Source: an uncultured Bacilli bacterium
GTDB lineage: Bacteria; Bacillota_I; Bacilli_A; RF39; UBA660
DNA length: 64,000 nucleotides
NCBI GenBank assembly: GCA_958413985.1
Contig: CATYVZ010000001.1
Coordinates: forward strand, 88,915 to 152,914
Reading direction: 5' to 3'
This document shows, in pieces, positions 7,207 through 15,799 of this stretch (the first letter of the stretch is position 1; the number at the start of each line of letters is the position of its first letter). Position numbers and translations under genes: made by a program. The notes beneath the pieces are model-generated. The model saw only the letters and a list, made by a program, of their open reading frames with translations. It did no database searches and was not told the DNA's origin.

Positions 7207-8577
7207 ATGAAAAGAAAATTAAATAAAAAAGGTAAGATTGCTTTAATTTGTTTATTTTTAGTCTTAATAAGTATTATTTCGATTATTTTTATCAAAGCTG
7301 ATAATGTAACTGAAAATCATATTTTAGAAAGTACAGATCGTTATGATCTAAAAATTGACTATCCTAATTTTACAAATAAAAAAATTGAAGAAAAAGTCAT
7401 GGCCTACATCGATAAACAAAAACAAGAATTTATGAACGTAGTTGAAAATTCAAAAAATATTGAAATATCAAGTAAATATGATTTTAATTTAAACGTTACT
7501 AGCAGTGAAAGAAACAATATTACTTACGTTAATATCTTAACTTACTCATATACTGGTGGAGCCCATTATATTAGGGATGATTATAGCTTATATTGGGACG
7601 ATGATACTAAAGAATTTGTCGATCTAAAATTCTTTTTTACCGATGAAGAAACTTTTAAGGAAATGGCTAATTTAGCTTATTATTATGTCTTAAATTTAGG
7701 TAAAGAAGAAAATAGAAATTTTGATCAATTATGGGTAAAAAGAGGTACAGCACCGACTATCGATAATTACCGCCATTTTAAATTTACAGATAATGGCTTA
7801 GAAATTATGTTCCCACCTTATCAAGTAGCTTCTTGGGCCGACGGTCAAATCAATATTACTATTCCTTATGAAGATATTAATAAGTATTTAAAGCAAGAAT
7901 ATCGTGATACCACTAAAGATGAAACCGTAGTTAAAGAGATGCCACAAATTCGCGATTTATCGCAATTTAAGGATAAAAAATTAATTGCTTTTACTTTTGA
8001 TGATGGACCAAGCACCAACAATACCAATTTATTATTAGATAATTTAGATAAATATAATGCTCGAGTTACGTTCTTTGTTTTAGGAAGTAGAGTCGATAGT
8101 AACAAAGAAGTTATAAAAAGAGCTTACTTACAAGGTAACGATATCGGTAGCCATACTTATAATCACCGCAATTTAAATTTATTAAACGATGCGGAAATTA
8201 TTGCAGAAGTAAGCAAAACTAATGAAAAAGTAAAAGAAATCATCGGTATTTATCCTACTTTATTACGTCCACCATATGGTAATTTAACTAACCATAGTAA
8301 AGAGTTAGTTAATATGAATATTATTTTGTGGGATATTGATCCATTAGACTGGAAATATAAAAAGAAAAATAGAGTAGCTGAAGAAATAATCGAACATGCT
8401 CATGATGGCGCTATTATTCTATTGCATGATATTTATAAAAGTTCAGTCGAAGGTGCTTTATTAGCAATGGAAGAACTTGAAAAACAAGGATATGCTTTTG
8501 TAACAATCACGGAAATGGCTCAACTAAGAGGAATCGATTTAGATTATCAAACTTCATATTTTAACATGAAAAAATAA
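7207..8577 (+). CDS. PdaC-like polysaccharide deacetylase, membrane-anchored
   Basis: ATG 7207 is preferred (GGAAG at 7194-7198); the TTG at 7192 overlaps that site. The 456-residue protein has an N-terminal TM anchor (about 10-30), a DUF4163/DUF3298-type domain with GGAH at 117-120, and a C-terminal NodB domain. The NodB metal and catalytic residues are present: TFDDGPS (263-269), SHTYNH (315-320), RPPYG (354-358) and LLHD (406-409). This architecture is that of Bacillus PdaC, an N-acetylglucosaminyl/muramyl deacetylase acting on peptidoglycan outside the membrane; it can raise lysozyme resistance. It is monocistronic, ending at a bidirectional terminator. Confidence 0.93.
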   Translation: MKRKLNKKGKIALICLFLVLISIISIIFIKADNVTENHILESTDRYDLKIDYPNFTNKKIEEKVMAYIDKQKQEFMNVVENSKNIEISSKYDFNLNVTSSERNNITYVNILTYSYTGGAHYIRDDYSLYWDDDTKEFVDLKFFFTDEETFKEMANLAYYYVLNLGKEENRNFDQLWVKRGTAPTIDNYRHFKFTDNGLEIMFPPYQVASWADGQINITIPYEDINKYLKQEYRDTTKDETVVKEMPQIRDLSQFKDKKLIAFTFDDGPSTNNTNLLLDNLDKYNARVTFFVLGSRVDSNKEVIKRAYLQGNDIGSHTYNHRNLNLLNDAEIIAEVSKTNEKVKEIIGIYPTLLRPPYGNLTNHSKELVNMNIILWDIDPLDWKYKKKNRVAEEIIEHAHDGAIILLHDIYKSSVEGALLAMEELEKQGYAFVTITEMAQLRGIDLDYQTSYFNMKK

Positions 8578-8611
8578 TATTTTAATCAAAACAATTATAG
8601 TAGTACATTAA

Positions 8612-8637
8612 AAAACCTATCCTAACCGATAGGTTTT
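8612..8637. terminator. Bidirectional terminator between convergent genes
   Basis: AAAACCTATC (8612-8621) pairs with GATAGGTTTT (8628-8637) across a 6-nt loop, with A and T runs on both sides. It serves the deacetylase (+) and the FAD/Rieske gene (-). Confidence 0.85.
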
Positions 8638-8643
8638 CAAAAT

Positions 8644-10071
8644 TTATTTTGAATTTTTATTTAATTTTATGCTATAACGACTAGGTCCTTCTATACAATT
8701 TCCATCTAAATCAAACCTAGAGCCATGACATGGACAATCCCAAGTTTTTTCAAACTCGTTAAAGATTAAGCTACATTTTAAATGTGGACATTTGTTATAT
8801 ACAATATGTTTCTTGTTGTTTTCATCGATATAAATAGCGATATCTTTACCATCTTTTTTAGTAAAATATAATTTTTCTTGATACCAACTTTTGTCTTTAA
8901 TTATTTTATTGACAGTAAAACTTTTACCATTTCTTATTATTTCAACTAGTGTATTTTTAAAAGAATTTAAAGATTTGTGCCGTTTTAAAGAAAATAGCTC
9001 GATAAATTCATTAGGTCGATTTAAAACGATATCACTTAAAATTTTACCAGCTAATGTTCCATTAGTCATTCCCCAAGTATTATAACCGGTTCCAATTAAT
9101 AGATCATCGGTTATTTTACTTATGATTGGTAAACTATCGACCGTTATAATATCTTGATTAGACCAAATATAGTCGATTTTTCCAAGTTTTTTGGTTTGGT
9201 TAATTAAATTGTTAAAGTTATCTTTTTCATCATTTTTAGTTGAAATAGGATGAGAACTATTTAGATAAATCATATTATCAAGATGATAGCGAAGTGAGGT
9301 AGTTGGTATTTTAGTTGTAATCATCGACATTTTTCGATTTTTGTTTTTAATAGTAGCAATATAAGATTTCTCTAAATGACATTTAATAGGGAAGATAAGC
9401 GGAAAGATGAAAAACGGATAATGACAAGCCAAGATAACTTTTTTAGCTTTTATTTGATATTTTTCAGTCAAACAAATATAGCTTTCTTCTTTTTTTATTT
9501 CGATAATATTTGTTTTTTCATAGATTTCAACTTTGTTTTTCAAAAGGATTTCTTTTAATTTCATCAAATATTTTAGAGGATGAAATACATATGTATCATC
9601 AACTGCGATCGCTTTGTTATAATCTTTAACCTCGACACCAAACTTTTCTAATAATTCCTTTTCTTGTTTTAATTTACTTAATTCTTTTTCATCTTTACTA
9701 TAAACAAAGGACTTAACCTGTTCTAAATCGCAATCGATATTTTCTTTCTTAATAATATTGGTTAATATTGCAATAGCTTCTAATTGTGATTTTAGATATT
9801 TTTTACTAGTTTTTTCATCAATTTCTTGTTTTAGTTTAGTATAAATGAGCTCCTGTAAATAAGTTATTTTACCAGTTGTTTTAGATGTGACACCACTACC
9901 TATTTCATTTCTTTCAACGACGACTATTTTTAAATTATGATCAATCAAATGATAAGCCGTGCTTAAACCAGTTATTCCAGCTCCAATTATTAAAACATCA
10001 CAACTGATATCTTTATCTAAAGTTGTTATACTGTTAGAAAAATCTTTTAACCAAATACTTTTCTTTTGCAT
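8644..10071 (-). CDS. FAD-dependent oxidoreductase fused to a Rieske [2Fe-2S] domain
   Basis: The 475-residue protein is a DAO-family flavoprotein: VLIIGAGITGLSTAYHL near 26-42 is the FAD-binding Rossmann motif, and DLLIGTGYNTWGMTNG near 320-335 is the second FAD contact. The last 50 residues are a Rieske domain with C428-P-H430 and C446-x2-H449 as the cluster ligands. This DAO-Rieske fusion occurs in many Firmicutes as 'FAD-dependent oxidoreductase'; its electron donor and substrate are unknown. It has no signal peptide, so it is cytosolic. A terminator separates it from rarA upstream. TGATCACC before the start provides the ribosome site GGTGATC. Confidence 0.9.
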   Translation of the reverse strand: MQKKSIWLKDFSNSITTLDKDISCDVLIIGAGITGLSTAYHLIDHNLKIVVVERNEIGSGVTSKTTGKITYLQELIYTKLKQEIDEKTSKKYLKSQLEAIAILTNIIKKENIDCDLEQVKSFVYSKDEKELSKLKQEKELLEKFGVEVKDYNKAIAVDDTYVFHPLKYLMKLKEILLKNKVEIYEKTNIIEIKKEESYICLTEKYQIKAKKVILACHYPFFIFPLIFPIKCHLEKSYIATIKNKNRKMSMITTKIPTTSLRYHLDNMIYLNSSHPISTKNDEKDNFNNLINQTKKLGKIDYIWSNQDIITVDSLPIISKITDDLLIGTGYNTWGMTNGTLAGKILSDIVLNRPNEFIELFSLKRHKSLNSFKNTLVEIIRNGKSFTVNKIIKDKSWYQEKLYFTKKDGKDIAIYIDENNKKHIVYNKCPHLKCSLIFNEFEKTWDCPCHGSRFDLDGNCIEGPSRYSIKLNKNSK

Positions 10072-10098
10072 TATGTGATCACCATTAATAATATGGTT

Positions 10099-10140
10099 AA
10101 AAAAAGAAAAATTACAAGATAAAATTATTGATCTTGTAAT
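10099..10140 (-). terminator. Terminator after rarA
   Basis: ATTACAAGAT (10111-10120) and ATCTTGTAAT (10131-10140) form a 10-bp stem with a 10-nt loop, followed on the minus strand by a T-rich run (10099-10110). Confidence 0.8.
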
Positions 10141-11333
10141 TGTTTTAATTTATCATTAATATTTTTTAAAGTTGCTTCATATTTACTAGTTGTCTTAGGA
10201 ATGTAGTATTTTTTATTCTTTAATTTATCTGGTAAGTATTGTTGTTTAACAAAAGCATTAGGATAGTTATGAGGGTATAAATATTCCTTTGAAGTTGTTT
10301 TAATATGATCAGGAACATTGCCAGTATTACCACTTCTAATATCGTTTAAAGCAGCATCGATTGCCATTATAGCTGAATTAGATTTAGGTGATAGAGCTAA
10401 TTCGATAACTATATTAGCCAGTGGAATTCTAGCTTCAGGCAAACCTAAACGTTCACAAGCATTGATAGCGGCATCGACTTTAGGTCCCATCGAAGGATTA
10501 GCTAAACCAATATCTTCATAAGCAATAACTGACATTCTTCTATAAATACTATCTAGATCTTCAGCTTCGATCAACCGAGCTAAATAATGTAAACTAGCAT
10601 TAACATCGCTACCTCTTATCGATTTTTGGAAAGCTGACAAAACATCATAATGTCCATCTTCGTCCTTATCGTGAAAGAAGACAGGTTTATTATTTATTTT
10701 TTGTATTTGTTTTATAGTAACGTTTTTATCATTAGTTGAATAATAGGCAATCTCTAGAAGATTATAAGCATATCTTAGATCACCACCAGATAATTTGACG
10801 ATATATTTTAGGCTTTCTTCGTCGATTTTAATATTTTCTAAATAAGTACTACCTCTTTTTAGTGCCTTTAATATATCTTCATCATTTAATTCTTTTAGTT
10901 CAAATATTTGACAACGACTTCTAATCGCTGGGTTGATCTTATGATAAGGATTAGAAGTAGTTAGACCGATCAAAGTAATCAAACCATTTTCTAGATACGG
11001 TAACAATAGATCTTGTTTATCTTTATTTAAGCGATGAATTTCATCCATAATAATAATTAAACCGTCGTTTTCTTTGGCTTCAATTATAGCAAGATCAAAG
11101 TCTTTTTTATTATTGATAACAGCATTTAAAGAAATATATTTAAAGTTTAATTCGTTAACTATTGCATTGGCAATACTAGTTTTGCCAATTCCTGGTTTAC
11201 CATATAATATCATCGAAAAAATTCGTTTATTTTTAATTAAATTAGATAAGATTTTATCATTTCCGATCAAATGTTGTTGTCCTACAACTTCTGTTAATTT
11301 TTTAGGTCTTAAGATTAAAGATAATGGTTCCAT
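10125..11333 (-). CDS. rarA: Replication-associated recombination protein RarA (MgsA)
   Basis: RarA is a clamp-loader-like AAA+ ATPase acting at stalled replication forks. The 402-residue protein is near family length. It has the N-terminal PLSLILRPKKLTEVVGQQHL, Walker A GKPGIGKT (about 45-52), Walker B IIIMDEIHR, sensor-1 LIGLTTSNPYHKINPAIRSR, and the C-terminal MgsA domain with DVLSAFQKSIRGSDVNASLHYLARL and DHIKTTSKEYLYPHNYPNAF. The start ATG 11333 follows AGGTGA. It is divergent from a Xer recombinase gene with about 80 bases between the starts. Codon use is host-like. Confidence 0.96.
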   Translation of the reverse strand: MEPLSLILRPKKLTEVVGQQHLIGNDKILSNLIKNKRIFSMILYGKPGIGKTSIANAIVNELNFKYISLNAVINNKKDFDLAIIEAKENDGLIIIMDEIHRLNKDKQDLLLPYLENGLITLIGLTTSNPYHKINPAIRSRCQIFELKELNDEDILKALKRGSTYLENIKIDEESLKYIVKLSGGDLRYAYNLLEIAYYSTNDKNVTIKQIQKINNKPVFFHDKDEDGHYDVLSAFQKSIRGSDVNASLHYLARLIEAEDLDSIYRRMSVIAYEDIGLANPSMGPKVDAAINACERLGLPEARIPLANIVIELALSPKSNSAIMAIDAALNDIRSGNTGNVPDHIKTTSKEYLYPHNYPNAFVKQQYLPDKLKNKKYYIPKTTSKYEATLKNINDKLKQLQDQ

Positions 11334-11386
11334 TTTAGTTCACCTCATATCTATTTTATCAAAAAATAATAAAAATTGACATAGTA

Positions 11387-11395
11387 TGGTATAAT
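11387..11395 (+). promoter_or_regulatory. Extended -10 promoter for the Xer gene
   Basis: TGGTATAAT (TG at 11387-11388, TATAAT at 11390-11395) lies 16 bases before the start codon. The -35 is poor, and the short leader holds only the AGGTGA ribosome site. Confidence 0.55.
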
Positions 11396-11411
11396 TAAAT
11401 AGGTGAATAAA

Positions 11412-12317
11412 ATGAAATTTAGATCAAACACAGATGAATTTAACGATAAAGCCTTAGAATTCAAAACATATTTATTAATCGATAAAAAATATAGCAACGA
11501 GACAATCGATTCTTATATGAATGATTTATATAAATATTATGAATATATCAAGCAAAAAAATTTGAAGATCGACAATATTAAAAGAAAAGACATTATGGAA
11601 TATACAAAGTATTTAAGACAAAAACAACTTTCAACTAATTCTATCAATCATAATATATCTGTTTTAAGAACATTTTATAAATTTTTGGTGGTTTCGAATC
11701 GTTTTGTAACCGATCCGATCGATTATTTAGAAGTTCCTAAACTAAGAAAAACGTTACCTAAGGTTTTATCTTATGAAGAAGTTCAGTCGTTATTAGATAT
11801 TGATCTAACAAATAAATATAGCTATCGCAATAAAGCAATGTTGGAGCTTATGTATGCGACAGGCCTAAGAGTTAGTGAATTAGTTAATCTTAAAGTTAAC
11901 GATATCGATTTAGAGATGGATTTAATCAGAACGATCGGCAAAGGGAGTAAGGAAAGAATAATACCGATAGGTGATTATGCTGTTTATTTTGTTAAACTAT
12001 ATATAAATGAATATCGAAAACAACTTCTAAAAGAAAATACTGATTATGTTTTTTTGAATAACCATGGTAAAAGATTATCTAGACAAAGTTTTTATAAATT
12101 AGTTAAAGAGTTAGCTATTAAAAAAAATATTAAAACTGAATTCTCACCACACACTTTAAGACATTCTTTTGCCACCCATTTATTAGATAGGGGAGCTGAT
12201 ATCGTGAGCATCAAAGAAATGCTTGGTCATAGTTCGTTGTCGACAACACAAATATATACTCATATTTCTAATCAAAAATTAAAAGATGAATATGGAAAAT
12301 TTCATCCTCACGGTTGA
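11412..12317 (+). CDS. Tyrosine recombinase, XerC/XerD type (first of two)
   Basis: ATG 11412 is chosen (AGGTGA at 11401-11406); the GTG at 11403 is inside that site. The 301-residue protein has an N-terminal SAM-like core-binding domain (about 10-95) and a catalytic domain with Arg in ATGLRVSELVNL, Lys in GKGSKERIIPIG, HTLRHSFATHLL, LGHSS and the nucleophile Tyr in TTQIYTH. Xer proteins resolve chromosome dimers at dif with FtsK. A second Xer at 48888-49772 makes a XerC/XerD pair likely; which is which cannot be told by eye. Its 3' end overlaps the AlkD-like gene by 32 bases. Confidence 0.92.
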   Translation: MKFRSNTDEFNDKALEFKTYLLIDKKYSNETIDSYMNDLYKYYEYIKQKNLKIDNIKRKDIMEYTKYLRQKQLSTNSINHNISVLRTFYKFLVVSNRFVTDPIDYLEVPKLRKTLPKVLSYEEVQSLLDIDLTNKYSYRNKAMLELMYATGLRVSELVNLKVNDIDLEMDLIRTIGKGSKERIIPIGDYAVYFVKLYINEYRKQLLKENTDYVFLNNHGKRLSRQSFYKLVKELAIKKNIKTEFSPHTLRHSFATHLLDRGADIVSIKEMLGHSSLSTTQIYTHISNQKLKDEYGKFHPHG

Positions 12318-12999
12318 TTTTAATAAAGATTATAGTAAATTTATTGAGTATTTATTTAGTTTAAAAGATGATGAATATCGAAAGTTTAATCAGAAAATAG
12401 TTAAAACTGACAATATTTTAGGTATTAGATTACCTATTTTAAAAACAATCGCTAAAACTATCAGTAAAAGAGATTATTTAAGTTTTATCAAAAATAATCA
12501 ACACCGATATTATGAAGAAATAATGCTACATGGTCTAGTGATAACTTATTTAAAAATTGATTTTGATCAAACAATAAAATTATTTGATGATTATATTAAA
12601 TTTATCGATTCTTGGGCTACCTGTGATTCTGTGGTCATGAATTATAAAATTGTCAAATTAAATTTAGATGCTTGTTTATTAAAAATTAAAGAATATTTAA
12701 AAAATGATCAGCCGTATATTAAAAGAGTAGGAATTGTGCTGTTATTTTACTATTTAAACGATAATTATATCGATGAAGTATTCAAGCTAGCTGATTCTAT
12801 TAAGACAGAAGAATACTACGTTAAAATGGCTAATGCTTGGTTAATTTCGATATGTTTAGTCAAATACTATGATAAAACTGTCGCATTTTTAAAAAGATGC
12901 CATTTAGATGATTGGACTTATAATAAAGCAATCCAAAAAGCGATAGAATCTTATCGAATTAAAGATAAAGATAGTTTAAGAAAAATGAAAAGAAAATAG
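12286..12999 (+). CDS. AlkD-like DNA alkylation repair protein (HEAT repeats)
   Basis: The start is ATG 12286 or 12292, inside the end of the Xer gene, so translation is probably coupled; no clear ribosome site is seen. The 237-residue protein is all-helical and matches the AlkD/AlkC HEAT-like glycosylase family: LGIRLPILKTIAK, SWATCDSVV (the Trp-Ala-x-x-Asp region) and YVKMANAWLIS. AlkD excises positively charged 3-methyl and 7-methyl purines. Many Firmicute paralogues are annotated as 'DNA alkylation repair protein' without a proven substrate. It ends before a terminator at 13011. Confidence 0.85.
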   Translation: MNMENFILTVDFNKDYSKFIEYLFSLKDDEYRKFNQKIVKTDNILGIRLPILKTIAKTISKRDYLSFIKNNQHRYYEEIMLHGLVITYLKIDFDQTIKLFDDYIKFIDSWATCDSVVMNYKIVKLNLDACLLKIKEYLKNDQPYIKRVGIVLLFYYLNDNYIDEVFKLADSIKTEEYYVKMANAWLISICLVKYYDKTVAFLKRCHLDDWTYNKAIQKAIESYRIKDKDSLRKMKRK

Positions 13000-13010
13000 A
13001 TTTTTACTTA

Positions 13011-13035
13011 AAAATACTAGAAATAGTATTTTTTT
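13011..13035 (+). terminator. Terminator after the Xer/AlkD-like pair
   Basis: AAAATACT (13011-13018) pairs with AGTATTTT (13025-13032) across a 6-nt loop, followed by more T. Confidence 0.75.
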
Positions 13036-13063
13036 CAATTCATATAATTTTATAGGTGAGTAT

Positions 13064-13422
13064 ATGAATAATGTCAATATGGGTTTTATTTTAACAATTA
13101 TAGCTGGATTGTCAACGATGTTGGGAACAGTACTTATTTTTATCAAGCAAAAAAACGAAAATATTATTATTGCTTCATTAAGTTTTGCTGCTGGCGTTAT
13201 GTTGACAGTTTCGATAACTGATTTAATTCCAGAATCTTATGCTTTATTAACTAATTTGTTTCCTAAGTTTCCAGCGGTTATTTATATGCTGATTTTTATC
13301 GTATGTGGTATTTTATTTTCGATGTTGATCGATAAGTATATTCCAACGACAAATAACGGTAGTAATTTATATCGTGTTGGCATTATATCGATGTTAGCGA
13401 TAATTATCCATAATATTCCTGA
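13064..13422 (+). pseudogene. ZIP-family metal transporter, 5' half (interrupted)
   Basis: ATG 13064 follows AGGTGAG. It encodes the first 119 codons and part of the next codon of a ZIP (ZupT-like) divalent-metal transporter: a first TM helix, SFAAGVMLTVSITDLIPES, a third TM helix, a loop and SMLAIIIHNIP, the start of the metal-binding H-N-x-P-E-G helix. At 13421-13422 the gene runs into a mobile element and reads eight foreign residues to a stop at 13447. Joining 13064-13422 to 17382-17769 gives 747 bases, an intact 248-residue ZIP protein with the sequence HNIPEGIATFMA at the junction. The gene is therefore inactive here unless the element excises. Confidence 0.93.
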
Positions 13423-13445
13423 TGATTGTTATCGATATGGAAAGT
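13423..13445 (+). repeat. Left terminal inverted repeat of the element
   Basis: It starts TGATTGTTATC and ends GGAAAGT. It matches the reverse complement of 17357-17379 at 21 of 23 positions. These ends, with the central GA, should be the recombinase binding sites. Confidence 0.88.
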
Positions 13446-13482
13446 AGTTTTAAAATATATCCTTAATTATAGTTGATATTTA

Positions 13483-13511
13483 TTGCAAATCAGAATAATT
13501 AGTTTTATAAT
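13483..13511 (+). promoter_or_regulatory. Promoter of the element's Sua5 gene
   Basis: TTGCAA (13483-13488) and TATAAT (13506-13511) are 17 bases apart, just inside the left inverted repeat, so the cargo gene does not depend on ZIP transcription. Confidence 0.6.
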
Positions 13512-13529
13512 ATTCACGTGGTGATAAAT

Positions 13530-14561
13530 ATGGCTAAATTAATTGATTGTAATAATGATTATCAAAAGGAAATATTAAAGGAAGCAGCTCTTGCTTTAAA
13601 AAATGGGAAATTGGTCTTATTTCCAACCGAAACAGTTTATGGCATTGGGGCTAATGGTTTAGATGCAAAGGCAGTAAATAGTATCTTTATTGCTAAAGGA
13701 AGGGCTCAAGATAACCCTTTAATTCTACATGTTGCTAATAAGGAAATGATCGATATGATCGCTAAGGATATATCAACTTTAGAAAGAAAATTAATCGATA
13801 TATTTTTTCCAGGACCATTAACTATTATTTTAAAAAAGAAAGATATTGTTCCTAACAATGTAACCGGTGGTCTTGATACTGTTGGAATAAGGATGCCTTC
13901 TAATCAAATTGCTTTAGATTTAATTAGTCTTGCTAATGTACCGATTGCTGCTCCTTCAGCAAATATTTCAGGTAAGCCTAGCGGAACTAAAATAAGCGAT
14001 ATTTATTATGAATTAAATGATAAGGTCGATTATATGATCGATGGAGGAAAAACTAATATTGGAGTTGAATCGACCGTTATAAAAGTTGAAAATGATACTA
14101 TTTATATTTTAAGACCTGGCAAAATAACAAAAGAAGATTTAATTAAGGTAACACCTAACGTTTTAGTCGATAATCATGTTCTTCATAATATCAAATTAAA
14201 TGAAAATGATAAAATTATGTCTCCGGGAATGAAATATAGACATTATGCTCCTAATTCTAAATGTTTGTTAATTTATGCTAAGAATAATCAAGATTTCATT
14301 GATAAAGTAAATGAAATAAAAGCAAAATATAATAACGTAATTGTATTGTGTCGGACAAATAATATTAAATATTTTAATAATGCCATTGATATGGGTGAAA
14401 CTAAAGAGGAAGTTGCTAACAATATTTTCACGTTACTTAGAAAAGTCGATGATTATAAATCGGATTTAGTAATTATTGAAGGCGTAGACAAAAGTGGTTT
14501 GGGTCTAGCTATTATGAATAGATTATTAAGAGCTTGCAGTTATAATTATATTGAGTTATAA
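13530..14561 (+). CDS. ywlC: Sua5/YwlC threonylcarbamoyl-AMP synthase (element cargo)
   Basis: ATG 13530 follows GTGGTGAT; a GTG at 13518 is inside that site. The 343-residue protein has the full Sua5 layout: a YrdC domain (about 1-200) with KNGKLVLFPTETVYGIG, AKGRAQDNPL, FFPGPLTIIL, TVGIRMPSN, APSANISGKPSGT and GVESTVI, a linker with SPGMKYRHYAP, and a C-terminal SUA5 domain (about 240-343). It makes threonylcarbamoyl-AMP from Thr, bicarbonate and ATP for t6A37 in tRNAs reading ANN codons, a normally essential step. It lies inside a mobile element, which is unusual. It may be an extra, perhaps resistance-type, copy or the only copy; the window cannot tell. Confidence 0.95.
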   Translation: MAKLIDCNNDYQKEILKEAALALKNGKLVLFPTETVYGIGANGLDAKAVNSIFIAKGRAQDNPLILHVANKEMIDMIAKDISTLERKLIDIFFPGPLTIILKKKDIVPNNVTGGLDTVGIRMPSNQIALDLISLANVPIAAPSANISGKPSGTKISDIYYELNDKVDYMIDGGKTNIGVESTVIKVENDTIYILRPGKITKEDLIKVTPNVLVDNHVLHNIKLNENDKIMSPGMKYRHYAPNSKCLLIYAKNNQDFIDKVNEIKAKYNNVIVLCRTNNIKYFNNAIDMGETKEEVANNIFTLLRKVDDYKSDLVIIEGVDKSGLGLAIMNRLLRACSYNYIEL

Positions 14562-14579
14562 AGTATTATTTAGATTTTA

Positions 14580-14612
14580 AAAAAACTACCAACATAATTT
14601 TGGTAGTTTTTT
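14580..14612. terminator. Bidirectional terminator between cargo genes
   Basis: A 13-bp stem (14580-14592 with 14600-14612), GC core CTACC/GGTAG, A6 and T6 flanks, and a 7-nt loop separate the convergent Sua5 and S66 genes. Confidence 0.88.
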
Positions 14613-15504
14613 AAACATTATCTAAAATTTTTATAGTTCCATTATTGGCATTAAATTGGATTTTAGCTCCAACCGGAATAACCATATTGCATTTTGTGTG
14701 ACCAAAATCGCAACATTTTATCATTGGAATATTTGCAAATTTATCTTTGAATACTTGTTCAAAGTAGTCATTATCGATACTGTAATTTCCTAGTATTATC
14801 CCATTACAATTATTAAATAAATTGTTTCTTATCATATTATCAATAATATTGTTAACATGTTCTTTTGAAACTTCATCACATTCTTCAAAAAAATAAATTA
14901 TTTCTTTAGCATTAGGAAGATAATCAGTTCCAATTAGTTTATTAAAACTAATAAGATTACCACCCAATAATATTCCTTGGGCGATGCCTTTATTTATTGT
15001 TTTAAAATTTTGTTTAAATTTATATTCTTTTTTTGAGTTGAAAAACATATCACAAAAGGCTTTTTTATTATAGTTTACATCACCTTTTAAAAAAGATTTA
15101 AAAATACAATGGTGAAATGTAATAAGTCCAGTTTTTTTATATATAGCATTAAGTATGATCGTTAAATCGCTAAGGCCAATAAATATTTTTTTAGTATTTT
15201 TAATTTTATTATAATTTATTTTATCTAATAGTTCGATCGAATCACTTCCTCCTTTAGAGCTCATTATTATTTTTACATCATTATCATCTAACATTTTATT
15301 TAAATCGATAATTTTATTTTTGTTTTTATCTTCTTGCCTTTGTTCTTTATTTTCATATATGTAATTTCCTAATTTTACATTTAAATTTATTTTTTTAGCA
15401 TTAAGAATTGACTCCTCGATGTCATTTTTATTTTTTTCTTTCAATAGGCCAGATAGACTAATAACTCCGATGTAATCATTTTTTGATAATTGGTTTGGTT
15501 TCAT
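14611..15504 (-). CDS. S66 serine peptidase, LdcA/MccF-like (element cargo)
   Basis: ATG 15504 follows AAAGGAA. The 297-residue protein has the S66 catalytic set: the nucleophile Ser in IGLSDLT, the Glu in IIYFFEECDE and the His in CDFGHTKCN, plus IMSSKGGSDSIELLD near the N-terminus. Family members are LD-carboxypeptidases that trim murein tetrapeptides, or MccF, which detoxifies the peptide-nucleotide antibiotic microcin C7. There is no signal peptide, so it acts in the cytosol, which fits both. Being element cargo beside a Sua5 copy makes a self-immunity role worth testing, but recycling of cell-wall peptides is the plain alternative. Confidence 0.9.
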   Translation of the reverse strand: MKPNQLSKNDYIGVISLSGLLKEKNKNDIEESILNAKKINLNVKLGNYIYENKEQRQEDKNKNKIIDLNKMLDDNDVKIIMSSKGGSDSIELLDKINYNKIKNTKKIFIGLSDLTIILNAIYKKTGLITFHHCIFKSFLKGDVNYNKKAFCDMFFNSKKEYKFKQNFKTINKGIAQGILLGGNLISFNKLIGTDYLPNAKEIIYFFEECDEVSKEHVNNIIDNMIRNNLFNNCNGIILGNYSIDNDYFEQVFKDKFANIPMIKCCDFGHTKCNMVIPVGAKIQFNANNGTIKILDNV

Positions 15505-15670
15505 AAAGTATTCCTTTCATAATTTTATCAATATTATATATCTATATTAACACAAAAAGTGAAAAATCATCAATTAATTATAAAAAATAAATTACGTAAT
15601 ATATTTGAATATTAAATATTTTATTACATATTTTTAGATAGATAGTCAAATTGTAAAGAGGGGGAAAATA

Positions 15671-15799
15671 GTGAATAAAAAAAAGACTTTAAAATTCAAT
15701 TTATATTTTAAAGAAAATGGTGAAAGTATTGAAGACTTAATAGTAAAATCTATAATCGATTATTTAAAAGAGGAATATAAATGCTTAATAACATGGTAA
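15671..15799 (+). CDS. 42-residue ORF overlapping the recombinase start
   Basis: GTG 15671 follows the strong site AGAGGGGGA. The frame runs to TAA 15797-15799, overlapping the first 19 bases of the recombinase gene in another frame. The product starts MNKKKTLKFNLYFKENG and has an acidic amphipathic helix (ESIEDLIVKSIIDYLKEE). Small ORFs directly before large serine recombinases can be recombination directionality factors or regulators; that role is only a guess. The tight overlap indicates translational coupling. Confidence 0.6.
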   Translation: MNKKKTLKFNLYFKENGESIEDLIVKSIIDYLKEEYKCLITW

